Origin: Planctomycetota bacterium
GTDB lineage: Bacteria; Planctomycetota; UBA8742; UBA2392
DNA: 64,000 nucleotides
NCBI GenBank assembly: GCA_016722065.1
Contig: JADKGX010000001.1
Coordinates: 1,178,001 to 1,242,000 of the forward strand
Reading direction: 5' to 3'
The notes below the pieces were generated by a model. It was not told the origin of the DNA. It saw only the letters and a program-made list of their open reading frames with translations, and searched no databases. Every line of letters starts with the position of its first letter. Positions within the stretch are counted from its first letter, which is position 1. Below are positions 16,870-25,178 of the stretch, piece by piece. The translations under genes and the position numbers were made by a program.

Positions 16870-18106
16870 CCTTTGGCGACAGATCGGCTATCGGCCCCAC
16901 GCCGCGCAACTGGAGTTTCACGATGCGCCGCAGCGCTTTCAGTTGCTGGTGGCAGGTGCGCGCTTTGGCAAAAGCCTGGCCGTGGCCATGGAAACGCTGC
17001 GCGAGCTGGCCAGCATGCCGCTGCGTGGCTGGCTGGTTGCGCCAACCTACGCGCTGGCACGGCCCGAGTTTCGCTTCATGGCCGCGGCCCTTTCCCGTGC
17101 GGGCCTGCTGGCCCAAGCCCGCGACGGCGGACGCGCCGGGCCCTGCCGCCTGCGCACCACCGCCGGGGCCGAGGTCTGGGGCCTTTCCGCCCAACGCCCC
17201 CAGGTGCTGCTGGGCGAGGAACTGGATTGGCTTGCCCTGTGTGAAGCCGCCCACCTGGACAACGACACCGTGGACCGCGTGCTGCGCCCACGCCTGACCA
17301 CGCGCCAGGGCAGGCTGCTGGTCACCACCACGCCGCGCGGCCAGAACTGGGTGCATCGCAGCTATCTGCACGCGCTGCAAGGCGAGCCCTGGCGGGCCTT
17401 TCGCTTTCCGACCTGGCGCAACCCGTTGATTCCGCCAACAGAAATCGCCCTGGCCCGCACCGACCTGCCGGCAGACGTGTTCGACGAACAATTCGGCGGA
17501 GAGTTCATGGCCCGTTCAGGCCGCGTCTATTCTGATTTCGACCCTGCCCTGCACGTGGCGCGCAACCTGTGCGCCCCGGCCGGCAGCCTGGTGGTGCGCG
17601 GCATTGATTACGGCTTTACCAACCCCACGGCCTGCGTCTGGGTGGCACAGGACAAACAGGGGCAACTTCTGGTGCTGCACGAGCTGTACCTGACCCAGCA
17701 GACCAGCAACGACCTGGCGCCACAGATTGCAGCCGTGGACGCCAGCCTGCGCAAACAGGGCCTTTTGATCGGCCCGGCCTATGCGGACCCTTCCGGGCCG
17801 GGGCAGTCGGAAACGCTGCGCCGGCTGGGCCTGAATGTGGGCCGCGCTGATAACGAGGTGCTGGCCGGCATTGACCTTGTGCGGGCGGCGCTGAAGCGGC
17901 GAACCAACGGCCAGCCCGGGCTGCGCATGGACAGCCGCTGTGTGAACCTGCTGCGTGAAATTGAGTCCTACACCTGGCTTCCGGCCCCGGCCAGCCAGGA
18001 ACGCGTGCCGCAACCGCAGTACAACCACGCGCTGGATGCGCTGCGCTATGCGGTGGTGGCGCTGGCACGCAAGGTGGGCTGGAAAGCAGGGGCGCAGCCG
18101 TGGTAA
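16862..18106 (+). CDS. Terminase large subunit-like ATPase/nuclease
   Basis: 414 residues. The N-terminal packaging-type ATPase has Walker A AGARFGKS (31-38), an acidic motif near VLLGEELDW (about 118) and a coupling segment LLVTTTPRGQNW. The C-terminal RNase H-fold nuclease has GIDYGFTNPTA (about 243), YADPSG and HALDALRYA, which carry the expected acidic residues. In phages such proteins cut and pump DNA into capsids. Here there are no portal, capsid, tail or integrase genes, and the partner is an ABC-GNAT protein whose 3' end overlaps this start; GGAG precedes the ATG. It may be a domesticated terminase in a cellular DNA-processing system. Confidence 0.85.
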   Translation: MFDLWRQIGYRPHAAQLEFHDAPQRFQLLVAGARFGKSLAVAMETLRELASMPLRGWLVAPTYALARPEFRFMAAALSRAGLLAQARDGGRAGPCRLRTTAGAEVWGLSAQRPQVLLGEELDWLALCEAAHLDNDTVDRVLRPRLTTRQGRLLVTTTPRGQNWVHRSYLHALQGEPWRAFRFPTWRNPLIPPTEIALARTDLPADVFDEQFGGEFMARSGRVYSDFDPALHVARNLCAPAGSLVVRGIDYGFTNPTACVWVAQDKQGQLLVLHELYLTQQTSNDLAPQIAAVDASLRKQGLLIGPAYADPSGPGQSETLRRLGLNVGRADNEVLAGIDLVRAALKRRTNGQPGLRMDSRCVNLLREIESYTWLPAPASQERVPQPQYNHALDALRYAVVALARKVGWKAGAQPW

Positions 18107-18115
18107 TCTGCGCCC

Positions 18116-18352
18116 ATGGACAAGTTTCGCCCATCCACGATTGCCGCGCTGGTGGTGCTGATCGCGCTGATCTTCGTGCCTTCGTTTTTTATTGATGTGA
18201 ACGAGTTGAAGTCCAACAAGCCGCCCGACGCCAACGGCCGCGAACCGCCCCCGGTGTTCGGCCTGCCGGGCAACAACGACGTTCACCAAGCCAAACCGCA
18301 GCTTCCGCCCTCGCCACCCGAAAACCGCCCCGCCAACGGGCTGGTCGAATAG
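18116..18352 (+). CDS. Small single-pass membrane protein
   Basis: 78 residues. One N-terminal membrane segment (IAALVVLIALIFVPSFF) and a Pro/Asn-rich tail that probably lies outside the cytoplasm. It starts 9 bp after the terminase stop on the same strand, so it may be the fourth gene of that operon. No homology recognised. Confidence 0.55.
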   Translation: MDKFRPSTIAALVVLIALIFVPSFFIDVNELKSNKPPDANGREPPPVFGLPGNNDVHQAKPQLPPSPPENRPANGLVE

Positions 18353-18380
18353 GGCTTGGCGCCGGGGCGCCGCGGGGCGA

Positions 18381-19028
18381 TTACATCACGTTGAGTTCCA
18401 GCTTGGCGGCCTCGGACATCATGTGCTTGCCCCAGGGCGGGTCCCACACCAGGTGCACTTTGGCGGCGCTGACCCACTCCAGGTCGCGCAGCTTGCGCTC
18501 GACATCACCGGGCAGGGTTCCTGCCACCGGGCAGGCCGGGCTGGTCAATGTCATGCGGATTTCCACGATGCCATCCAGGCCGACACTCACGTTGTAAACC
18601 AGCCCCAGCTCATAGATGTTGACCGGGATTTCCGGGTCGAAAATGGTTTGCAGCGTGGCAATGACGGAGTCTTTGACCTTCTTGGCTTCGGCCAGCGAAA
18701 GGTTGCGCGGCTGGCCTTGCTCGTCTTTGGGCAGCTTGTCCTGGTTGGGCGGCAGGGTGGGTGTTTCGGCAATGTTGTCGCGCATCGATTTGGGGGCTGC
18801 CCGGCCCGGCGCGCCACGGTTCATCAGCGATGCATCGGCCGTGGCCGGCGCTTCAGACACGGGTGTTACTTTGTCCGGGTTCACCAGTTGCGCCGCGCCC
18901 TGGGGCTGCGAATGGGGCGTCTGCGAGGGTGTCGTGGTTTGCATGGGTTCGCCAGCCTGCGCAGATTCGGGCTCTGCCGGGCCACCGCCAAAAAGAAAAC
19001 GCGCCATCTTGGAGACCAGGTTAGCCAT
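18381..19028 (-). CDS. sufT: SufT-like iron-sulfur assembly protein (MIP18/DUF59) with disordered N-terminal extension
   Basis: 215 residues. The C-terminal ~100 are a MIP18 domain with DPEIPVNIYELGLVY and the conserved cysteine in TSPACPVAG, as in SufT proteins that help iron-sulfur maturation. The first ~110 residues are low-complexity (Gln, Ala, Pro, Thr), beginning with MANLVSKMARFLFGGG, and look unstructured; an extension of this size is unusual for SufT. It is the last gene of the minus-strand suf locus, 274 bp behind sufS. Confidence 0.8.
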   Translation of the reverse strand: MANLVSKMARFLFGGGPAEPESAQAGEPMQTTTPSQTPHSQPQGAAQLVNPDKVTPVSEAPATADASLMNRGAPGRAAPKSMRDNIAETPTLPPNQDKLPKDEQGQPRNLSLAEAKKVKDSVIATLQTIFDPEIPVNIYELGLVYNVSVGLDGIVEIRMTLTSPACPVAGTLPGDVERKLRDLEWVSAAKVHLVWDPPWGKHMMSEAAKLELNVM

Positions 19029-19302
19029 AATCGAAACAACTCCTGCGTCTGTCGGGCTCTGTCAAAAAAACAACACCTGTGCCCTGCCGTCGGCACTTCT
19101 GCCCTAGCCGCAAGGCCGGGCGCGACGCAAAACCTGCCATCACATCCACGGCAACAGCAATGCCTTTGCGGCCAAGATTTCTGCCCAGGCGCCCATCTTC
19201 ACTCGTGACTCGACTCGTGACTCGCCCCCAGCCTTGCGGCTGGGGCTGATGAAATCGGGTGCCCATCTGTGTTCATCTGCGTTTGTCTGTGGTTTGCAGC
19301 AG
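19029..19302. repeat. Spacer between sufS and the sufT-like gene with repeats
   Basis: Contains two tandem ACTCGTGACTCG units (about 19200-19224), a CCCCAGCC/GGCTGGGG hairpin (about 19227-19248) and a copy of the dispersed ATCTGTGTTC repeat (19258-19300). Confidence 0.7.
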
Positions 19303-20535
19303 TTAGCGAAACAACTCTTGCACCTTCTTGATGCCTTTGACGAGTGCGTCGACTTCGGCCTTGGTGTTGTATAAAGCAAAGCTGGCGCGAATCGTGGCGG
19401 GCACTCCAAAGAACGCCATCACTGGTTCCGCGCAATGCTGGCCCACGCGCACGGCGATGCCCTGTTCGTCAAGAATCATGCCTGCGTCGCCTGCGTGAAT
19501 GCCGTCCAGCACAAAGCTGATCACGCCGGCCTTGCGCGCGCTGGTGCCGGTGATGCGCAGGCCCTTGATCGCGCCCAGTTGCGCTGTGGCGTAATGCAGC
19601 AGTTCCTGTTCGTGGGCCTCAATCACTTCGTGGCCAAGGTCCATCACATACTTCAGCGCGGCGCCAAGCCCGATGGCATCGGCAATGTTGGGCGTGCCGG
19701 CTTCAAAGCGGTGCGGAATGGTGTTGTAGGTGGTTTTTTCAAAAGTGACGGACTTGATCATCTCGCCGCCGCCCTGCCAGGGCGGCATGTTTTCCAGCAG
19801 CTCGGCTTTGCCCCACAGCGCGCCGATGCCCGTTGGCCCAAAGGCCTTGTGGCCGCTGAATGCATAGAAATCCACGCCCAGTGCCTGCACATCAATGCGC
19901 ATGTGCGGCGCGGCCTGGGCGCCATCGATCATGATGACTGCGCCAACGGCATGGGCCAGCCTGGCCATTTCGGCAACCGGGTTGATCGTGCCCAGCGCAT
20001 TGGAAATGTGAACGCAGGAGACAATCCGCGTGCGTGGCGAAAGGCGCCTTTGGAACTCGGGCAGAATCAGCGTGCCGGTGGTGTCCATGGGCGCGACAAC
20101 CAGCTTGGCGCCGGTTTGTTCGCAGATCATCTGCCAGGGCACGATGTTGCTGTGGTGTTCCATGGCCGTGATCAGCACTTCGTCGCCGGGCTTCAGGTTG
20201 GCGCGGCCCCAGGTGTTGCTGACCAGGTTCACGGCCTCGGTGGTGCCGCGCACAAAGATGACTTCGCGGTCTTGCGGGGCGTTCAGAAACTGCTGCACGG
20301 TGCGGCGGGCGGCTTCAAACTTTTCGGTGGTGGCATTGGAAAGTTCGTGGGCGGCGCGGTGCACGTTGCTGTATTCGTGTTCGTAGACGCGCGAGATGGC
20401 GTCAATCACGCAGCGCGGCTTTTGGGCGCTGGCGCCGTTATCCAGATACACCAGCGGCTTGCCATGCACGGTGCGGGCAAGGATGGGGAAATCGTTGCGA
20501 ACTGCGGTGACATCAAATGTTTTTGTTGCCGACAT
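19303..20535 (-). CDS. sufS: Cysteine desulfurase SufS (group II)
   Basis: 410 residues, normal length for SufS. PLP-binding lysine in SGHKAFGPTG and the catalytic Cys in RVGQHCAEP near the C-terminus are present; the short Cys loop marks the SufS rather than the IscS/NifS type. It takes sulfur from cysteine and passes it to SufE (gene at 25179). It lies downstream of sufD, separated by a repeat-filled 111-bp spacer. Confidence 0.95.
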   Translation of the reverse strand: MSATKTFDVTAVRNDFPILARTVHGKPLVYLDNGASAQKPRCVIDAISRVYEHEYSNVHRAAHELSNATTEKFEAARRTVQQFLNAPQDREVIFVRGTTEAVNLVSNTWGRANLKPGDEVLITAMEHHSNIVPWQMICEQTGAKLVVAPMDTTGTLILPEFQRRLSPRTRIVSCVHISNALGTINPVAEMARLAHAVGAVIMIDGAQAAPHMRIDVQALGVDFYAFSGHKAFGPTGIGALWGKAELLENMPPWQGGGEMIKSVTFEKTTYNTIPHRFEAGTPNIADAIGLGAALKYVMDLGHEVIEAHEQELLHYATAQLGAIKGLRITGTSARKAGVISFVLDGIHAGDAGMILDEQGIAVRVGQHCAEPVMAFFGVPATIRASFALYNTKAEVDALVKGIKKVQELFR

Positions 20536-20646
20536 TGCCTGTCCAATTCTAGTCCACAGATAAATGCAGATTCACACGGATTACTGCACCATGTGCCGTT
20601 GTGCGCATTTTCATCTGCGTTGATCTGTGTTCATCTGTGGACCTGA
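20536..20646. repeat. Inverted dispersed repeat (large hairpin) between sufD and sufS
   Basis: GTCCACAGAT near 20552 and ATCTGTGGAC near 20633 are exact inverse complements and bracket further ATCTGTG/CACAGAT units, so the spacer can fold into a ~90-nt imperfect hairpin. It is the inverted, two-armed form of the dispersed repeat found elsewhere in the window. Confidence 0.8.
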
Positions 20647-21867
20647 TTACTCAGCCAGCCCGTGAAATCTTTCGCCCATGCGCGTGCTTAGCCACTGCTG
20701 CACACCGGGCACTGCAATGTGTTCAATGATTTCGTTGGCAAAGGCAAACGTCAGCAGGTGGCGCGCCGTGGCTTCATCCAGCCCGCGCGAGCGCAGAAAG
20801 AACACCGCGTTTGCGTCCAGTTGGCCGCTGGTTGCACCGTGGCTGCATTTGACTTCGTCGGTGTAGATCTCCAGCATCGGCTTGGTGTCGACGCGCGCAT
20901 TGTCACTCAACAGCAGGTTGTTGTTCTGCTGAGTCGCGTCGGTGCCGCTGGCGCCTGGCCGCACAATCACGCGGCCGGAAAACACGCCACGTGAATTGTC
21001 GTCCAGCACGTTGCGAAACAACTGGCGGCTGGTGGTGTGGGGCTTGGCGTGGTCGACGTGAATCTGGTGGTCAAACAGCGAATTGGCGCGCGCCAGTGCA
21101 AGCCCGCGCAACTCGCAGCTTGCACCCTCGCCATCGAGTTCAATGCGCAACTCGCTGCGCGCAAACTCGGCCTGCAGGGCAATCGAATCCAGCACCAGGC
21201 GCGCGTCGCGGCCCAGCCGGGCGCAAAACTCGCCCACGTGCACGGCCTGGCTGGAATCGGCAATCACGCGCGCGATGTGCAGCGACGCGTTGGCACCAAT
21301 CACGGCCTCGGTGATGCTGCCCAGAAAGTGCCGGCCGGTGCCGCAGAAGTGTTCGTGCAGGGCAAGTTCTGCACCCTGTTCCAGCTCGATGCTGACGCGG
21401 GCGAAACTGGCGCCGTCGCTGCCGGCATAGACGATCTGCACCGGTTGCCCGATCCTGGCATCGCGCGCAACGCGCAGCACAAAGCCGTCGCGGGCCAGGC
21501 TGTCATTCAATGCACCAAAGGGCCGGTCGGACTCGGACAGGCGCCGGGCGGGCAGGTCGCGAACCAGCGTCAAGCCCGCAGGCAAGGCCTTCAGCCGCGA
21601 CAGGGATTCATCCAGTTTGCCGGAAAGAAACACCAGCCGGGGCCCGCCAAGGTCCGGTGCATCCAGGCTGGTGGCGGCAACCTTGGGCGCGGCCCAGGGT
21701 TGTGCGGTAATGGCGCGCAGCGGCGAAAAGCGCCAGTCTTCGTCACGAATTGTCGGCAACGCGGGCGCGTGGGCAAGCAGGGCGGCAAACGGATGTTGTG
21801 TGGTCTGGGTCATTTCAAGTTTGTATGCGTCGCGCGGTGCGTACCTTGGACGAACACTCGGATCCAT
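20647..21867 (-). CDS. sufD: Fe-S cluster scaffold component SufD
   Basis: 406 residues from the ATG at 21867, whose A is shared with the sufC stop codon (TGATG), a coupled start; an ATG 18 codons downstream (21813) is a plausible alternative. The beta-helical SufBD core is recognisable (SRQLFRNVLDDNSRGVFSGRV, split here only by its length; then QQNNNLLLSDNARV and EVKCSHGATSGQLD), with the conserved CSHGA motif. It forms the SufBC2D complex with SufB and the SufC ATPase, which assembles and transfers iron-sulfur clusters. Confidence 0.92.
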   Translation of the reverse strand: MDPSVRPRYAPRDAYKLEMTQTTQHPFAALLAHAPALPTIRDEDWRFSPLRAITAQPWAAPKVAATSLDAPDLGGPRLVFLSGKLDESLSRLKALPAGLTLVRDLPARRLSESDRPFGALNDSLARDGFVLRVARDARIGQPVQIVYAGSDGASFARVSIELEQGAELALHEHFCGTGRHFLGSITEAVIGANASLHIARVIADSSQAVHVGEFCARLGRDARLVLDSIALQAEFARSELRIELDGEGASCELRGLALARANSLFDHQIHVDHAKPHTTSRQLFRNVLDDNSRGVFSGRVIVRPGASGTDATQQNNNLLLSDNARVDTKPMLEIYTDEVKCSHGATSGQLDANAVFFLRSRGLDEATARHLLTFAFANEIIEHIAVPGVQQWLSTRMGERFHGLAE

Positions 21868-22627
21868 CAGGTGCTGGCCGCTTCCAGCCACGCGTAGCCT
21901 TTTTCTTCCAGTTCGAGTGCCAGTTCCTTGTTGCCTGACTTGGCAATGCGGCCATCCAGCAGCACGTGAACGCGGTCGGGCTGAATGTAGTTCAAAAGCC
22001 GCTGGTAGTGCGTCACCAGCAGAAACCCGCGCGCGGGCCCGCGCAGCGCATTGACGCCACCGGCCACGGTTTTCAGGGCATCGATGTCCAGGCCGCTGTC
22101 GGTTTCATCCAGGATCGCCAGTGCCGGTTCCAGCACGCACATTGCAGGATTTCATTGCGCTTCTTTTCGCCGCCGGAAAAACCCTCGTTGACGCTGCGGT
22201 TGAGCAACCCGGCGTCGATATCTACCAGCCTGGCCTTTTCCTTGACCAGCGCCAGAAACTCCGCACCCGAAAGCTCGGGCTGGCCGCGGTGCTTGCGGTG
22301 CGCGTTCAGCGCCGTGCGCAGAAAGTACATGTTGCTGACGCCCGGCACTTCGACCGGATACTGAAAGGCCAGAAACACACCCGCGCGGGCGCGGTCTTCA
22401 GGTTCCTGTTCCAGGATGCTGACGCCGCGAAGCTTGATATCGCCGCTGGTGACAACGTAATCCGGGTGGCCGGCAATCACCTTGGTGAGCGTACTTTTGC
22501 CGCTGCCGTTGGTGCCCATGATCGCGTGCACTTCACCGGCGTTTACGGTCAGGTTGATGCCGTGCAGGATCTCGGTGCCGTTGATGGCGACGTGGAGGTT
22601 TGAGATTTCGAGAAGTGGCTGGGTCAT
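21867..22627 (-). CDS. sufC: Fe-S assembly ATPase SufC, interrupted by a one-base frameshift
   Basis: The region from ATG 22627 to TGA 21867-21869 is 761 nt, one base short of the 762 needed for a 253-residue SufC. The first part has Walker A GTNGSGKS, the Q-loop segment FLAFQYPVEVPG and the signature FSGGEKKR, and is correct to RNEILQ; the second frame continues at MCVLEPALAILDETDSGLD with Walker B and the switch His in VTHYQR. The break is at about 22140-22146, where CAATG is seen and CAAATG would restore the frame. SufC is normally essential to the Suf system, so an assembly or sequencing error is the simplest explanation. Confidence 0.85.
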
Positions 22628-22670
22628 GGTCTTCGAACTGCGGTTTGGTCCACAGATGGACACGGATAAA
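22622..22670. repeat. Duplicated ~48-bp leader, copy 1 (covers the sufC start)
   Basis: Matches 23056-23103 over about 48 bp with three substitutions and one inserted base. It includes the start codon of sufC and ends in the dispersed repeat motif (CACAGATGGACACGGATAA). Confidence 0.85.
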
Positions 22671-22677
22671 CACAGAT

Positions 22678-23061
22678 TCAACTGGCGATGCGTTTGACTT
22701 CAACCTTGGGCTTGCCGAAGTTCAGCAGCAGGCAAAGCTTCAACCCCGAGGCCTTGAGATAATTCAGGCATTGCGCAACGTGCACTGGCACAAGACTGTC
22801 CAACGCCTTGAGTTCAACAAGCACGCAGCCCTCTACAACCATGTCCGCAACATAGTGTCCAACAACCTGTCCGCGGTACATGACGTCAAACGGAACCTGC
22901 TGGTGGACTTTCAGGCCCTCAAACTGCAACTCAAGTGCCAGAGAATTCTCGTAGACCTTCTCGTTGAATCCACAACCGTGCGCGTTGGAGACCTTGTATG
23001 CGCACCCGAGAATGCGCTCCGTGATCTGGTCCAAATTCGATTTTTCTTCGGCGCTGGTCAT
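22678..23061 (-). CDS. GxxExxY protein (PD-(D/E)XK nuclease-like family)
   Basis: 127 residues. It carries the family-defining G-x2-E-x2-Y (GFNEKVYENSLALEL), and a nuclease-like core with an acidic residue in ADMVVEG followed by VELKAL and a Gln helix (VAQCLNYL), the D-ELK-Q pattern of the PDDEXK_3 family. These genes are often scattered in many copies through PVC and other genomes; their role is unclear. It lies inside the suf locus between sufC and another PD-(D/E)XK protein, and its start region is a near-copy of the sufC leader, so insertion with duplication is likely. Confidence 0.85.
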   Translation of the reverse strand: MTSAEEKSNLDQITERILGCAYKVSNAHGCGFNEKVYENSLALELQFEGLKVHQQVPFDVMYRGQVVGHYVADMVVEGCVLVELKALDSLVPVHVAQCLNYLKASGLKLCLLLNFGKPKVEVKRIAS

Positions 23062-23103
23062 GGTTTCGAACTGCAGTTTGGTCCGCGGATGGACACGGAT
23101 AAC
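23056..23103. repeat. Duplicated ~48-bp leader, copy 2 (covers the GxxExxY start)
   Basis: Near-identical to 22622-22670; contains the ATG of the GxxExxY gene and the dispersed repeat motif upstream of it. Confidence 0.85.
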
Positions 23104-23107
23104 GTCG

Positions 23108-23551
23108 TCAGTCGCCGCGACCGATCAAGTCCCACCGATTCAAGTTAGGTTCGTACTGCTTTTGCTGAAGCCAGAACGACACCTTGCCCGCCTCGGACTT
23201 CTTGGGGTCCCCTTGATGACGAACTTCGTCGATTTCCTGCGGGGTCATAATGAAGATTCTGGGCAACTCACTGTTTTGGCCGAGCTGGCAGACCATCACG
23301 AACTTTGACATGCCATAGGTCGGGTTCTCGCCCAGCGGCACCGGACTTCGGTTGCTGATCGTCTTGACCTGAATCATCTCGACCTTTGTTGCATCGGCGC
23401 TGTAGATCACCACGTCGACACCCTTGGCGTTGCGCGATGTCGGAAGCACGTTCCAGCCATGTCGTGCAAGTTCATAGCAGCAATAGAACAGGCCAGCGTT
23501 GCCAACGCTGTGGTTGTTCCTTTTCTTGCCGTTGCTTTTATCCGCGTTCAT
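23108..23551 (-). CDS. PD-(D/E)XK endonuclease-like protein
   Basis: 147 residues. The order fits a restriction-endonuclease-like fold: an N-terminal helix with a conserved glutamate (CCYELARHGWNV), then GVDVVIYSAD and VEMIQVKTIS, giving the D-(x)n-QVK pattern in which Q replaces the usual E/D of the second acidic position. Such proteins resolve, cut or bind DNA; the specific role is unknown. The start codon lies at the edge of a dispersed repeat (23535-23572), and the gene sits between sufB and the GxxExxY gene, so it appears to be part of an inserted module in the suf locus. Confidence 0.7.
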   Translation of the reverse strand: MNADKSNGKKRNNHSVGNAGLFYCCYELARHGWNVLPTSRNAKGVDVVIYSADATKVEMIQVKTISNRSPVPLGENPTYGMSKFVMVCQLGQNSELPRIFIMTPQEIDEVRHQGDPKKSEAGKVSFWLQQKQYEPNLNRWDLIGRGD

Positions 23552-23572
23552 CCGTGTTCATCTGTGGACCAA
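23535..23572. repeat. Dispersed ATCCGTG repeat between sufB and the nuclease-like gene
   Basis: ATCCGCGTTC, ATCCGTGTTC and ATCTGTGGAC units in tandem. With the copies at 22645-22682 and 23080-23103 it brackets each of the two nuclease-like genes. Confidence 0.8.
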
Positions 23573-23580
23573 AACCGCCC

Positions 23581-25032
23581 TTACCCGACTGCCCCTTCCA
23601 GCTTCAGGCCCAGCAACTTCTGGGCTTCTACGGCAAACTCCATGGGCAGTTCACTCAGCACGTCTTTGCAGAAGCCGTTTACGATCAGGTTCACGGCGTC
23701 TTCTTCGCTCAGGCCGCGCTGCCTCAAAAAGAAAATCTGTTCGTCGCTGATCTTGCTGGTGCTGGCCTCGTGTTCAATCACGGCGCCGGCGTTGTTGCTT
23801 TCAATGTAGGGCACGGTGTGGGCGCCGCATTTGTCGCCCAGCAGCAGGCTGTCGCAGGCGCTGAAGTTGCGCGCGCCAGTGGCCGACTTGAGGATTTTCA
23901 CCTGGCCGCGATAGGTCTGGTCGCCGTGGCCGGCGCTGATGCCTTTGCTGATGATCGTGCTTTTGGTGTTGCGGCCAATGTGAATCATCTTGGTGCCGGT
24001 GTCGGCCTGCTGGTAATCGCGGGTCATGGCCACGCTGTAGAACTCGCCCACGCTGTTGTCGCCCTTGAGGATGCACGAGGGGTACTTCCATGTAATAGCG
24101 CTGCCGGTTTCAACCTGTGTCCAGGAAAGCTTGGCGTCTTGCTCTGCCATGCCGCGCTTGGTGACAAAGTTGTACACGCCGCCTTTGCCGTCTTTGTCGC
24201 CGGGGTACCAGTTCTGGACGGTGCTGTACTTGATGGTGGAGCCCTTCAGCGCCACCAGCTCAACAACCGCCGCGTGCAACTGGTTTTCGTCGCGCGAGGG
24301 TGCCGTGCAACCTTCCAGATAGCTTACGTGGCTGCCTTCATCGGCAATCAGCAGGGTGCGTTCAAACTGGCCGGTGCCGGCGCTGTTGATTCGGAAATAC
24401 GTGCTCAACTCCATCGGGCAGCGCACACCCTTGGGGATGTAGCAGAAGCTGCCATCCGAAAACACCGCGCTGTTCAGCGTGGCAAAAAAGTTGTCGGTAA
24501 AGGGCACCACCGTGCCCAGGTATTTCTTGACCAGCTCGGGATGGTTGTGCACGGCCTCGCTGAAGCTGCAGAAGATGATGCCGGCCTTCTTGAGTTCTTC
24601 CTGAAAGGTGGTCTTTACGCTGACGCTGTCGAACACAACATCAACGGCCACGTTGGTGGCCACGCCCGAAAGGCGCTTTTGTTCGTCCAGCGAGATGCCC
24701 AGCTTTTCAAACGTGGCAAGCAGCTCAGGGTCGACTTCGTCCAGCGAGCTGAGCTCTTTCTTGGGCTTGGGCGCCGAATAGTAGATCACCGACTGGTAGT
24801 CGATTTTCGGGTAATGCGGCTTTTGCCAGGTCGGTTCCTTCATGGTCAGCCAGTGGCGATAGGCGCGCAGCCGCCACTGAAGCAACCACTCAGGCTCGTT
24901 CTTCTTGCCCGAGATCAGGCGTACGACATCCTCACTCAACCCGGCCGGAACCTGGTCGGCGTCAATGTGGGTAACCCAGCCGTGCTTGTATTCTTGCTCG
25001 GTGAGGGCCTGGATGGATTCGTTCTGTGCCAT
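23581..25032 (-). CDS. sufB: Fe-S cluster scaffold protein SufB
   Basis: 483 residues, the usual length. Diagnostic stretches include PFTDNFFATLNSAVFSDGSF, SYLEGCTAPSRDENQLHAA and CDSLLLGDKCGAHTVPY, plus the C-terminal NGFCKDVLSELPMEFA. SufB carries the site of cluster assembly within SufBC2D. It is the first gene of the minus-strand suf operon; the Rrf2-type palindrome lies 70 bp upstream, in the gap shared with divergent sufE. Confidence 0.96.
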   Translation of the reverse strand: MAQNESIQALTEQEYKHGWVTHIDADQVPAGLSEDVVRLISGKKNEPEWLLQWRLRAYRHWLTMKEPTWQKPHYPKIDYQSVIYYSAPKPKKELSSLDEVDPELLATFEKLGISLDEQKRLSGVATNVAVDVVFDSVSVKTTFQEELKKAGIIFCSFSEAVHNHPELVKKYLGTVVPFTDNFFATLNSAVFSDGSFCYIPKGVRCPMELSTYFRINSAGTGQFERTLLIADEGSHVSYLEGCTAPSRDENQLHAAVVELVALKGSTIKYSTVQNWYPGDKDGKGGVYNFVTKRGMAEQDAKLSWTQVETGSAITWKYPSCILKGDNSVGEFYSVAMTRDYQQADTGTKMIHIGRNTKSTIISKGISAGHGDQTYRGQVKILKSATGARNFSACDSLLLGDKCGAHTVPYIESNNAGAVIEHEASTSKISDEQIFFLRQRGLSEEDAVNLIVNGFCKDVLSELPMEFAVEAQKLLGLKLEGAVG

Positions 25033-25100
25033 GGTTTTGCCGTCAATCGTACTGCCACAACCCTATGTATCCCCTTTGTGGATAAGGGGCAAGGCTAAAT

Positions 25101-25124
25101 CGGACTGGATTAGTCCATTATTCT
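25101..25124. promoter_or_regulatory. Rrf2/IscR-like operator between sufB and sufE
   Basis: GGACT (25102-25106), five bases, AGTCC (25112-25116): a GACT-N5-AGTC palindrome like the type 1 sites of IscR. On the minus strand it is followed upstream by GAATAAT, a -10-like element, so a bound repressor would cover the sufB promoter. A related sequence lies before the ferredoxin at 5792-5815. No rrf2 gene is in the window. Confidence 0.6.
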
Positions 25125-25178
25125 GTTTTGACTGCGCCGGGCAATGCCACCCCGGTCATTTTAGGGTACAAATCAGCC

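Noticed and set aside
16862..18106. Prophage
   Set aside because: Only a terminase-like gene; no portal, capsid, tail, integrase or lysis genes within several kilobases.
21867..22142. Second half of sufC as a separate gene with its own ATG
   Set aside because: It begins exactly where the first half breaks and carries Walker B and switch motifs that need the upstream Walker A; it is one gene with a frameshift.
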